Shown: piece after piece, positions 1 to 5,714 of the stretch
How positions within the stretch are numbered: the stretch's first letter is position 1
Layout of the letters: each line of letters opens with the position of its first letter
Source: Propionibacteriaceae bacterium
GTDB lineage: Bacteria > Actinomycetota > Actinomycetes > Propionibacteriales > Propionibacteriaceae
DNA length: 6,740 nucleotides
Assembly: GCA_009781325.1 (NCBI GenBank)
Contig: WQYJ01000115.1
Location: 1-6,740 of the forward strand
Direction: 5' to 3'
Translations under genes and position numbers: made by a program
The notes under the pieces: model-generated
What the model saw: only the letters and a program-made list of their open reading frames with translations
Told to the model about the DNA's origin: nothing
Databases searched by the model: none

Positions 1-134
1 AGGATGACCGGGGGTGGACGTAGGGTCTGTGGTAAAGCTGTTCTTTCTCAAGTCCATACAATATCCGCCGGGGGTCCTGCCTAGCGGCAGGATGACCGGG
101 GGTCGACGTAGGGGCTTGAGTCAGTCAAGTCATC
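1..134. repeat. Left modular repeat array (A/B modules), truncated by the window edge
   Basis: This stretch holds the same sequence family as the right-hand array. Positions 1-16 are the 3' half of a module A copy. Positions 17-66 are a module B copy carrying GTAGGGTCT near 21-29 and AAGTCCATAC near 50-59. Positions 67-104 are a complete module A. Positions 105-134 are a shortened B with GACGTAGGGG and TCAAGTCAT but almost no interior. The methyltransferase stop codon (130-132) lies inside that last fragment. The spacing between successive A modules is about 88 bp, against exactly 87 bp in the right-hand array. I do not recognise a named repeat family. The modular hairpin layout resembles REP/BIME-type intergenic repeats. 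Confidence 0.85.
67..104 (+). repeat. Module A hairpin, left copy
   Basis: Stem TCCTGCC (75-81) pairs with GGCAGGA (86-92) around the loop TAGC. It is flanked by GGGGG runs at 70-74 and 98-102. A GG/CC pair can extend the stem beyond a TGA bulge in the right arm. Compared with the right-hand copies the stem is unchanged and only the loop differs (TAGC here, TGAC there), which suggests the fold matters more than the loop sequence. Read on the minus strand it lies just downstream of the methyltransferase stop and could act as a 3' hairpin for that transcript, although no U-tract follows. Confidence 0.75.
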
Positions 135-843
135 CGCTCTGCAACATACTCAAATACATCACCGCAGCCACCGAAGTAGCCAAGTTCAAACTCGAAACCC
201 CAGGCGCCATAGGCAGACTAACAATCTCATCACAGCGCCTCCGTACCTGCGATGACAACCCAGAACGCTCCGAACCAAAAACAAAAACAGTAGGGCCACA
301 GAACTGCCCAGGATCAAAGCGTACCCCACCAGCATCCAACCCCACCATCGTGAAACCTGGATGCTGATCAAGTTCCTCCACAATCTCCGGTGAACTCCAA
401 CAAGGAACAGCCCATTGAAGCCCGGCAGCCCCGCGTACGGCCATAGGCGAGTAGAAGTCCACATCTCCGCGAACAAGGATCCCAGCAGCCGAGGTCGCCG
501 CCCCAACACGTACGACAGCACCTAGGTTCTTCGAGTTTCGCGGATCATCAAGCAGAATCGTCGGATGCTCCATACTCGGAAGTCCCTGCTCCAAGGTCCA
601 CACAGGACGCTCAGCATAAGCCAGAACCCGAGTAGGAATCGGCTGTGTCGAGCGCTGGCGCAACTCAGAAGTCGCCACCACCCGCGCCTGTGTACGCAAA
701 ACCTCCCCCAGTTCATCAGCGATCCCATCCGCAATCTCCACCGCCCGATCCAGATCATCTGTCAGTATCTCCACCACCGAAGCCCCAAACCTCAAAGCAT
801 GCTTCAGCGCATGAACCCCCTCCAGCGCAACCAGATCACCCAT
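130..843 (-). CDS. SpoU/TrmH-family RNA 2'-O-ribose methyltransferase
   Basis: The 237-residue product is a SPOUT-class enzyme expected to methylate a ribose 2'-OH in tRNA or rRNA using S-adenosylmethionine. All three SpoU motifs are visible: motif 1 at 99-116 (DDPRNSKNLGAVVRVGAA, with the conserved Asn and Arg), motif 2 at 187-197 (FVFGSERSGLS) and motif 3 at 209-226 (SLPMAPGVSSLNLATSVA), which form the knotted cofactor site. Residues 1 to about 85 fit the usual substrate-binding N-domain. The substrate cannot be decided from sequence, so no symbol is given. The ATG at 843 lies 6 bp after the ispH stop, and an AGG inside the last ispH codons could serve as ribosome site, so translational coupling to ispH is likely. 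The TGA stop lies in a truncated repeat module. Codons are markedly G/T-ending compared with glpK. Confidence 0.9.
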   Translation of the reverse strand: MGDLVALEGVHALKHALRFGASVVEILTDDLDRAVEIADGIADELGEVLRTQARVVATSELRQRSTQPIPTRVLAYAERPVWTLEQGLPSMEHPTILLDDPRNSKNLGAVVRVGAATSAAGILVRGDVDFYSPMAVRGAAGLQWAVPCWSSPEIVEELDQHPGFTMVGLDAGGVRFDPGQFCGPTVFVFGSERSGLSSQVRRRCDEIVSLPMAPGVSSLNLATSVAAVMYLSMLQSG

Positions 844-849
844 GGCTTC

Positions 850-1833
850 TTACCTAACCTCTGGCGGCAAAGCAAAGGTGAGCTTTTCCTCAATGTCCTG
901 GTGCTCGATGACATCGTCGAATCCTTGAGTACGCAGGTGGGTGACGACTTCTCGTACGAGATGATCGGGAACGGAGGCCCCAGAGGTCACACCAACGGTG
1001 TTCACGTCCTCCAGCCAAAAACTCTGAATCTGTGTCAGATCATCAATAAGGTATGCAGCCCCTGCACCCGCAGCCAAGGCCACCTCCACCAAGCGCACAG
1101 AGTTAGACGAGTTCGCCGAACCAACGACCAAAACGAGATCACAATCAGGGGCGACCTGGCGTACTGCTGCTTGGCGGTTCTGGGTGGCATAGCAAATGTC
1201 ATCGGAGGGAGGATCCATCAATCCCGGGAACCTTTCGCGCAGCAAAGCCACCGTCTCACGGGTCTCATCGACGCTCAGCGTCGTCTGCGAGAGCCAAGCC
1301 AGGCGGGTGGGATCCTCAACCTGAATCGTCTGCGCGTCTTCGGGATGCTCCACCAAGACAATGGAATCAGGAGCTTCGCCCTGCGTCCCCTCGACCTCTT
1401 CGTGCCCGGCATGCCCGATCAGAAGAATCTCCATCCCGGAGTTGGCAAGGCGAATCGCCTCCTTGTGTACCTTCGTCACCAGCGGACAGGTCGCATCAAT
1501 GGTGATCAAGGAGCGCTCCGCGGCTGCCTGGCGTACCTGTGGTGAAACGCCATGGGCCGAAAAGACAACCACCTTGCCTTGCGGGACCTGCGTCACCTCA
1601 TCAACGAAGATGGCTCCCTGGCCGCGCAGGGCTGCGACGACGTGGCTATTGTGGACGATCTCCTTGCGTACGTAAACCCCCGGGCCATGAATCTGCAGAG
1701 CCCTCTCGACGGTTGCAATCGCCCGATCCACCCCCGCGCAGTAACCCCGCGGTGATACGAGGATCACCCGCTTAGGTGTGGAGCTTCCTCTTGAGCCACT
1801 AGGTAAGCTCCCCGGAGCAGTGTTGGTGTCCAT
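850..1833 (-). CDS. ispH: 4-hydroxy-3-methylbut-2-enyl diphosphate reductase (IspH/LytB)
   Basis: The 327-residue enzyme carries out the last step of the methylerythritol phosphate pathway, reducing HMBPP to IPP and DMAPP with a [4Fe-4S] cluster in the cytosol. The three cluster cysteines are present: C32 in PRGYCAGVDRAI, C116 in DATCPLVTKVH and C214 in DDICYATQNRQ. Substrate-site residues match the family: H61 in VHNSHVV, H94 in SAHGVSP, H144 and E146 in GHAGHEEVEGT, the SQTTLSVD stretch at 182-189 and GSANSSNS at 238-245. Length is normal. About 20 residues precede the conserved core, as is common in actinobacteria. The ATG at 1833 is the first in-frame start, and a TACAAT box sits six bases before it. 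The TAA stop at 850-852 is 6 bp from the downstream methyltransferase, suggesting a two-gene transcript. Confidence 0.96.
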   Translation of the reverse strand: MDTNTAPGSLPSGSRGSSTPKRVILVSPRGYCAGVDRAIATVERALQIHGPGVYVRKEIVHNSHVVAALRGQGAIFVDEVTQVPQGKVVVFSAHGVSPQVRQAAAERSLITIDATCPLVTKVHKEAIRLANSGMEILLIGHAGHEEVEGTQGEAPDSIVLVEHPEDAQTIQVEDPTRLAWLSQTTLSVDETRETVALLRERFPGLMDPPSDDICYATQNRQAAVRQVAPDCDLVLVVGSANSSNSVRLVEVALAAGAGAAYLIDDLTQIQSFWLEDVNTVGVTSGASVPDHLVREVVTHLRTQGFDDVIEHQDIEEKLTFALPPEVR

Positions 1834-1839
1834 GGGGCA

Positions 1840-1845
1840 ATTGTA
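1840..1845 (-). promoter_or_regulatory. -10 box for ispH, probably leaderless
   Basis: Reading the minus strand, TACAAT (1845 to 1840) is followed by six bases and then the ispH ATG. Transcription would therefore start at or next to the A of the start codon, giving a leaderless mRNA, which is common in actinobacteria. No Shine-Dalgarno sequence precedes this ATG, in keeping with that reading. I see no convincing -35 hexamer at the right distance. Confidence 0.5.
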
Positions 1846-1948
1846 CCCACCGCTCGGACTGGGATAGCGGGGAAGCGGAGCGACACCACCACTGCCTTGA
1901 TCTCAGAGAGTAACCGAGCGATCTGATCCAGCAATACACTCCCGACTT

Positions 1949-1990
1949 CGCGTACGTTTACCTGGCATACACGCCAGGTAAACGCACGCG
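1949..1990 (-). terminator. Long perfect-arm hairpin between glpK and ispH (second of a tandem pair)
   Basis: Arm 1955-1966 (CGTTTACCTGGC) is the exact reverse complement of 1973-1984, with the 6-base loop 1967-1972. After one A/C mismatch, five more pairs extend it (1949-1953 with 1986-1990), so 17 of 18 positions pair. No U-run follows on either strand. Because it lies downstream of glpK, the simplest reading is the distal part of a tandem actinobacterial terminator. A protein-binding palindrome is also possible. Confidence 0.55.
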
Positions 1991-2018
1991 TAGTCCCCGG
2001 CTGACAGTCTCCAGACGC

Positions 2019-2048
2019 AGATGTGCCCCGGTTGCCCGGGGCACATCT
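2019..2048 (-). terminator. glpK terminator hairpin
   Basis: A perfect 13-bp stem pairs 2019-2031 (AGATGTGCCCCGG) with 2036-2048 around the loop TTGC. It begins 21 bases after the glpK stop, the expected place for an intrinsic terminator. In the glpK direction there is no U-tract after the stem. The T-run (2048-2051) follows the stem on the plus strand instead, so as a classic terminator it would work better against plus-strand read-through. It is probably a U-less or bidirectional terminator. Confidence 0.65.
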
Positions 2049-2069
2049 TTTGTTCGGATACCCAACCTG

Positions 2070-3584
2070 CTAAATGGCTACGTCTGCGTCTACCCAGTCG
2101 AAGGTCTTGGTTACGGCCTTCTTCCAGTTGCGATAGAGACGATCGCGCTCGGTTATGTCCATCTGGGGTGTCCAACGCTTGTCTTCAGCCCAGTTGTCCA
2201 CGACATCTTGCTCGCCATTCCAGAAGCCAACAGCGATGCCGGCAGCGTAGGCAGCACCCAGTGCAGTCGTCTCAGCGACTACTGGGCGTACGACCGGAAC
2301 ACCGACCATGTCAGCCTGGAATTGCATAAGAGTGTTGTTAGCGGTCATACCGCCGTCAACTTTGAGCTCAGCGAGCTTTGCTCCTGAATCTGCTTCCATG
2401 GCGTCCAATACCTCGCGGGTCTGGAAAGCGGTAGCTTCCAGGGCCGCGCGGGCAATGTGGCCACGGTTCACATACCTGGTCAAGCCCACGATGGCACCGC
2501 GAGCATCGCCGCGCCAGTACGGGGCAAAGAGCCCAGAGAATGCCGGTACGAAGTAGCAGCCGCCGTTGTCCTCAACCGAGAGAGCGAGCTTTTCGACCTC
2601 GGGTGAGGAGTCGAACATCTTCAGGTTGTCGCGCAGCCATTGGATGAGCGAACCTGTTACAGCGATTGACCCTTCGAGTGCATAGACAGGCTTTTGATCG
2701 CCGATCTGATAGCACAGCGTGGTCAGCAGGCCATTCTTGGAGAAGACCGGGGTTTGTCCGGTATTCATCAGCATGAAGCAGCCTGTGCCGTAGGTGTTCT
2801 TTGCTTTGCCGATATCGAAGCAAGCCTGACCGAAGGTTGCAGCCTGCTGGTCACCCAGGTCGCCTGCAACGGGAAGTCCAGCAACAACTGGTTCCTTGGC
2901 ATAGCCATAGACCATCGATGACGGCTTGATTTCAGGAAGCATGGACATCGGAATCGTCATGTCTGCTGCGATGTCTTCGGCCCATGCAAGGGTCGTAACA
3001 TCCATCAGCATCGTGCGCGAGGCATTAGAAACGTCGGTGATGTGAATACCACCTTCAACGCCGCCCGTCAGATTCCAGATGAGCCAGGTATCGATATTAC
3101 CCATGAGAAGCTTGCCCTCGTTGGCGGCAGCGCGAGCGCCGTCGACATTATCGAGGATCCACTTCACCTTGGGGCCTGAGAAGTACGTTGCCAGTGGTAG
3201 ACCCACGCGGGCAGCGTACTTGTTTTGATCGCCGCCGCCGAGCTCATCGACGATGGCTTGAGTCCGGGTGTCCTGCCACACAATTGCGTTATAGCAAGGC
3301 TTGCCCGTGGTCTTATCCCAGACGACCGTGGTCTCACGCTGGTTGGTAACGCCGATCGATGCGATGTCGTCCTTGGTGACAGCCGCGGCGTTCAGCGCAC
3401 CCGTGATGACCTGTACGGTACGGGTCCAGATTTCAATGGGATCGTGCTCAACCCATCCAGCACGCGGGAAGATTTGCTCATGTTCGAGCTGATGGCTTCC
3501 CACAATACGTCCGGAGTGATTGAAGACGATTGCCCTGGAGCTGGTCGTACCTGAGTCAATAGCTAGGATGTACTTTTCTGACAT
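2070..3584 (-). CDS. glpK: Glycerol kinase
   Basis: The 504-residue FGGY-family sugar kinase phosphorylates glycerol to sn-glycerol-3-phosphate with ATP in the cytosol, trapping substrate brought in by GlpF. Visible motifs: the N-terminal phosphate loop DSGTTSSRAIVF (10-21), glycerol-contacting R83 and E84 in TNQRETTVVWD, WQDTR (103-107), Y134 in TYFSGPKVKW, catalytic D245 with Q246 in GDLGDQQAA, NTYGTGCF (263-270) and the C-terminal VDGGMTANN (409-417). Length matches the family (about 500). The segment before D245, where Firmicutes enzymes carry the histidine phosphorylated by HPr, has no histidine, so PTS activation by that route is unlikely. The start is supported by GGAGG four bases before the ATG. 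Codons end largely in C, unlike trmH and the hydrolase, suggesting high expression. A 223 bp gap separates it from glpF. Confidence 0.97.
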   Translation of the reverse strand: MSEKYILAIDSGTTSSRAIVFNHSGRIVGSHQLEHEQIFPRAGWVEHDPIEIWTRTVQVITGALNAAAVTKDDIASIGVTNQRETTVVWDKTTGKPCYNAIVWQDTRTQAIVDELGGGDQNKYAARVGLPLATYFSGPKVKWILDNVDGARAAANEGKLLMGNIDTWLIWNLTGGVEGGIHITDVSNASRTMLMDVTTLAWAEDIAADMTIPMSMLPEIKPSSMVYGYAKEPVVAGLPVAGDLGDQQAATFGQACFDIGKAKNTYGTGCFMLMNTGQTPVFSKNGLLTTLCYQIGDQKPVYALEGSIAVTGSLIQWLRDNLKMFDSSPEVEKLALSVEDNGGCYFVPAFSGLFAPYWRGDARGAIVGLTRYVNRGHIARAALEATAFQTREVLDAMEADSGAKLAELKVDGGMTANNTLMQFQADMVGVPVVRPVVAETTALGAAYAAGIAVGFWNGEQDVVDNWAEDKRWTPQMDITERDRLYRNWKKAVTKTFDWVDADVAI

Positions 3585-3588
3585 TGTT

Positions 3589-3614
3589 CCTCCACATCTG
3601 TGAGTTGGATATAA
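3589..3614 (-). promoter_or_regulatory. glpK ribosome site and possible own promoter
   Basis: GGAGG (3593 to 3589 on the minus strand) stands four bases before the glpK ATG and is a strong ribosome binding site. Further upstream TTATAT (3614 to 3609) could be a -10 box. One of two GTAGGA repeats lies about 16 bp above it, in the -35 position. The 223 bp gap and the hairpin after glpF make a separate glpK promoter plausible. The promoter call is weak; the ribosome site is clear. Confidence 0.45.
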
Positions 3615-3630
3615 GTGATTGCTGTTGGTG

Positions 3631-3676
3631 TCCTACGGAGTCTCCTACTACCGTCCCAGTAGTAAGTCTTAGGACT
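3631..3676. promoter_or_regulatory. Cluster of short dyads and direct repeats upstream of glpK
   Basis: TACTAC (3646-3651) and GTAGTA (3659-3664) form a perfect inverted repeat with a 7-base centre. TCCTAC occurs twice, at 3631-3636 and 3643-3648, one 12-bp step apart. AGTCTTAGGACT (3665-3676) is a near palindrome. These lie 47 to 92 bases before the glpK start, in the -35 region and upstream, and could be operator sites. The ACTA/TAGT half-sites resemble the inner arms of the glpF/regulator dyad, but the spacing differs, so binding by the same regulator is only a guess. Confidence 0.35.
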
Positions 3677-3706
3677 GATATTTGGTGGTCTACTAGGGGT
3701 TTTACT

Positions 3707-3728
3707 CTGCTGGACTCCTCCACAGCAG
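3707..3728. repeat. Inverted repeat CTGCTG...CAGCAG in the glpF-glpK gap
   Basis: CTGCTG (3707-3712) is the exact reverse complement of CAGCAG (3723-3728), with a 10-base centre. It lies midway between glpF and glpK and could form a small hairpin in a glpF-glpK read-through transcript. No function can be assigned. Confidence 0.35.
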
Positions 3729-3753
3729 TTGTTGAAACCCGTCGGATCATGCT

Positions 3754-3780
3754 CCGGGAACCACGAGTGGTGATTCCCGG
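3754..3780 (-). terminator. Hairpin downstream of glpF
   Basis: CCGGGAA (3754-3760) pairs with TTCCCGG (3774-3780). Three more pairs (3761-3763 with 3768-3770) lie beyond a three-base TGA bulge, with the loop CGAG. It starts 27 bases after the glpF stop and lacks a U-tract. It may terminate or attenuate transcription between glpF and glpK, or protect the glpF mRNA 3' end. Confidence 0.5.
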
Positions 3781-3807
3781 CTCACGATTGTGATCAGGTG
3801 GCTACGA

Positions 3808-4614
3808 TCACGCCCACGGTACTTGGGCGACTGCCAGGTAGGCCAAACCGGCGATAACACCGCCGACGATTGGTCCGGCAACCGGAACCCAAGAGTAACC
3901 CCAGTCATTACCACCCTTGTTCGGGGATGGCATGATTGCGTGCCAGAGCCGAGGTCCGAGGTCACGAGCTGGGTTGATGGCGTATCCGGTGGGACCACCG
4001 AGCGAGGCACCAATAGCCACGATCAGCAGTGCAACACCGAGGGCATTAAGCCAACCCATACCGCCAGCAGAAGCATTCTGGTAGCCACTGATGAGAACGA
4101 CAAATACCAGTACGAAGGTGGCAATTGCCTCAGTGACGAAGTTCCATGCATAGGAACGTTCGGCTGGGCCGGTGGAGAAGACACCAAGCTTGGAGCCTTC
4201 TGGCTGATCGAGGTCGAATTGCTTCTTGTACGTCAACCACGCCAGCGCCGCACCAACGAAGGCGCCGACGAACTGAGCGATGATGTAGATGCAAATCGTT
4301 CCGAGGCTGACCGGTATTGCACATCCAGAGCCATCAGCAAGTCCGACGAAGCAAGGATCTGCTTCGCCAATCTTGGATGCTGCGATGCCAAGGGTAACGG
4401 CCGGGTTCAGATGGCCGCCAGACTGGAAGGCGACAAGAACGCCGGAGAAGACCGCGAGGCCCCATCCGAAGTTAATGAGAAGCCATCCACCACCCTGGCC
4501 CTTACTTTTATTAAATGATGCGTTCATGCACACGCCAGCACCAAGGAGGAGCAGCATTGCCGTGCCCATAAACTCTGACAGGAACAACTGTCCGAGCGAA
4601 ATCGCGAGAGGCAT
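3808..4614 (-). CDS. glpF: Glycerol uptake facilitator (aquaglyceroporin)
   Basis: This major intrinsic protein is an inner-membrane channel letting glycerol diffuse in for GlpK. With the start chosen here it has 268 residues and six hydrophobic segments. The two half-helix motifs are GGHLNPAVT (NPA at 70-72) and GYAINPARDLGPR (NPA at 214-216). The Asp after the second NPA (NPARD, D218) marks the glycerol-conducting branch, and R217 is the selectivity-filter arginine. Compared with E. coli GlpF there is an insertion of about 19 residues between the first NPA and the third membrane helix, with cysteines at 88 and 98. The ATG at 4614 is preferred because AGAAAGTGAG stands six bases upstream. 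In-frame alternatives are ATG at 4635 and TTG at 4641, which add 7 or 9 residues but lack a well-spaced ribosome site. It is read divergently from the regulator. Confidence 0.93.
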   Translation of the reverse strand: MPLAISLGQLFLSEFMGTAMLLLLGAGVCMNASFNKSKGQGGGWLLINFGWGLAVFSGVLVAFQSGGHLNPAVTLGIAASKIGEADPCFVGLADGSGCAIPVSLGTICIYIIAQFVGAFVGAALAWLTYKKQFDLDQPEGSKLGVFSTGPAERSYAWNFVTEAIATFVLVFVVLISGYQNASAGGMGWLNALGVALLIVAIGASLGGPTGYAINPARDLGPRLWHAIMPSPNKGGNDWGYSWVPVAGPIVGGVIAGLAYLAVAQVPWA

Positions 4615-4639
4615 ATAGGTCTCACTTTCTGGCATCCCC

Positions 4640-4672
4640 AATGATGCCCACTAGTCGATAGTGTCCATCATT
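4640..4672. promoter_or_regulatory. 33-bp two-step dyad, candidate operator between glpF and the regulator
   Basis: Centred at 4656. Outer arms AATGATG (4640-4646) and CATCATT (4666-4672) are exact reverse complements. Inner arms CACTA (4649-4653) and TAGTG (4659-4663) are too, so 12 pairs share one centre. A possible glpF -10 box (CACTAT on the minus strand, 4663 to 4658) lies inside it. The -35 region of the regulator promoter overlaps its right arm. Its size and position suit a tetrameric SorC-type protein repressing both directions. Binding is inferred, not shown. Confidence 0.55.
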
Positions 4673-4686
4673 CACCATTTTTAACG

Positions 4687-4692
4687 TATGAT
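4687..4692 (+). promoter_or_regulatory. -10 box for the SorC-family regulator gene
   Basis: TATGAT matches the sigma-70-type -10 consensus at five of six positions and lies 38 bases before the regulator ATG, giving a leader of about 31 bases. No good -35 hexamer is visible. That region (about 4664-4669) is occupied by the right arm of the dyad, so autoregulation is plausible. Confidence 0.45.
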
Positions 4693-4730
4693 CTAGGGCA
4701 TGGGAGAATGTGCAGAAAGAAGGGATCGCA

Positions 4731-5714
4731 ATGCACGAGCGCTACGAAGAAATGCACGAAGCCTGTGTTCGCTACTACGTCCAAGAAGAGACGATGGAAG
4801 CAATAGCGAGACATTTGCAGTTGTCACGGTCATCTGTCTCCCGTCTCCTGGCTGAAGCTCGTCACACCGGGATGGTGAGAATCACCGTCGAAGCACCCCA
4901 AGGGTCATCCTCTCCGGTGGCCCGTTCTGTGGCTGCAATTTTCGGGGTGAACGTCCATTTGGTGACGGTTGGGGAGTCGGCGTCGATCGCGACCAGATTC
5001 GAGCGAGTGTCCAAGTTGGCGGCGGCATTGTTGCGGGATTCGGTCAATGACGGAGACCTGATCGGAGTGGCCTGGGGGGTCACGTTGTCGAACATCGTAC
5101 CCTTCATCGAAAAGCGTCCTTTGCACGATGCGACCATTGTTCAGATGAATGGCGGTACGAATATCCACGACACCTCAGCCCGTCACGTCGCGGCGATCCT
5201 GCAGTCGTTGTCGCAGAGCTTCGATGCCCGCATCGTACAGTTCCCCGTACCGGCGTTCTTCGACTATGCGGAAACCAAGGAAGCGATGTGGAGGGAGCGC
5301 TCAGTGAAACTGGTCCTCAACCTTCAGGACAAGCTCAACATCGCCATCTTTGGGATCGGTTCGGTGGATGCGCGCGTACCTTCGTATGTCTACACGGCGG
5401 GGTTCCTCGATGAGGAAGAGATGGGGCTGATCCGCGAGCAGGGGATTGTTGGGGATGTGTGTACGGTGTTGTTCCGTGAGGATGGCACCTATGAAGACAT
5501 CGATCTTAACCAGCGGGCCTCAGGGCTGACACCGGCCGAACTCCAGCAGATTCCGAAGAGAATCGGTGTTATTGCGGATCCATCGAGGGCGCGGGCTTTG
5601 TTGGGTGCTTTGCGGGCCAAGACGATCACCGACTTGGTGTGCGATGACACGACAGCACGGGCTTTGCTGGACCTCCTCGACCCTGAAGACCAACGGAAAA
5701 CACCACGTCACTAG
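4731..5714 (+). CDS. SorC/DeoR-type sugar-binding transcriptional regulator, likely glycerol locus regulator
   Basis: The 327-residue protein has an N-terminal helix-turn-helix at about 21-44 (TMEAIARHLQLSRSSVSRLL) and a C-terminal SorC effector domain at about 57-315. Family signatures include GVAWGVTLS (112-120), FGIGSVD (207-213), IVGDVCT (239-245) and DLVCDDTTARALL (301-313). Proteins of this family bind phosphorylated sugars and usually act as tetramers. Divergent placement from glpF with a shared dyad suggests control of glycerol uptake, with glycerol-3-phosphate or a triose phosphate as possible effector; this is inference. AGAAGGGA (4718-4725) precedes the ATG at 4731 with good spacing, so I prefer it to the upstream in-frame GTG at 4710 (334 residues). 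The last four bases overlap the convergent hydrolase gene. Other actinobacteria use unrelated glycerol regulators such as the IclR-type GylR of Streptomyces. Confidence 0.88.
   Translation: MHERYEEMHEACVRYYVQEETMEAIARHLQLSRSSVSRLLAEARHTGMVRITVEAPQGSSSPVARSVAAIFGVNVHLVTVGESASIATRFERVSKLAAALLRDSVNDGDLIGVAWGVTLSNIVPFIEKRPLHDATIVQMNGGTNIHDTSARHVAAILQSLSQSFDARIVQFPVPAFFDYAETKEAMWRERSVKLVLNLQDKLNIAIFGIGSVDARVPSYVYTAGFLDEEEMGLIREQGIVGDVCTVLFREDGTYEDIDLNQRASGLTPAELQQIPKRIGVIADPSRARALLGALRAKTITDLVCDDTTARALLDLLDPEDQRKTPRH

Noticed and set aside
14..367. 117-codon frame running from the repeat into trmH
   Set aside because: It starts in repeat DNA and continues antisense to the SpoU motifs; no coding evidence.
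565..1545. 326-codon plus-strand open frame across trmH and ispH
   Set aside because: It is antisense to two clearly recognised genes, has shadow-like composition (Arg, His, Gln, Leu rich) and no recognisable domain or good ribosome site.
3556..3750. 64-codon minus-strand frame in the glpF-glpK gap
   Set aside because: It overlaps the glpK start in another frame, has no ribosome site that I can see and resembles no protein. The gap looks regulatory.
3790..3811. CRP-like site (TGTGA...TCAC)
   Set aside because: The half-sites are too far apart for a CRP operator and the element overlaps the glpF stop codon; it is only a short dyad GTGATC/GATCAC.
3790..4518. 242-codon plus-strand open frame
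   Set aside because: It lies almost wholly antisense to glpF, whose membrane segments and NPA motifs are unmistakable; no domain is visible.
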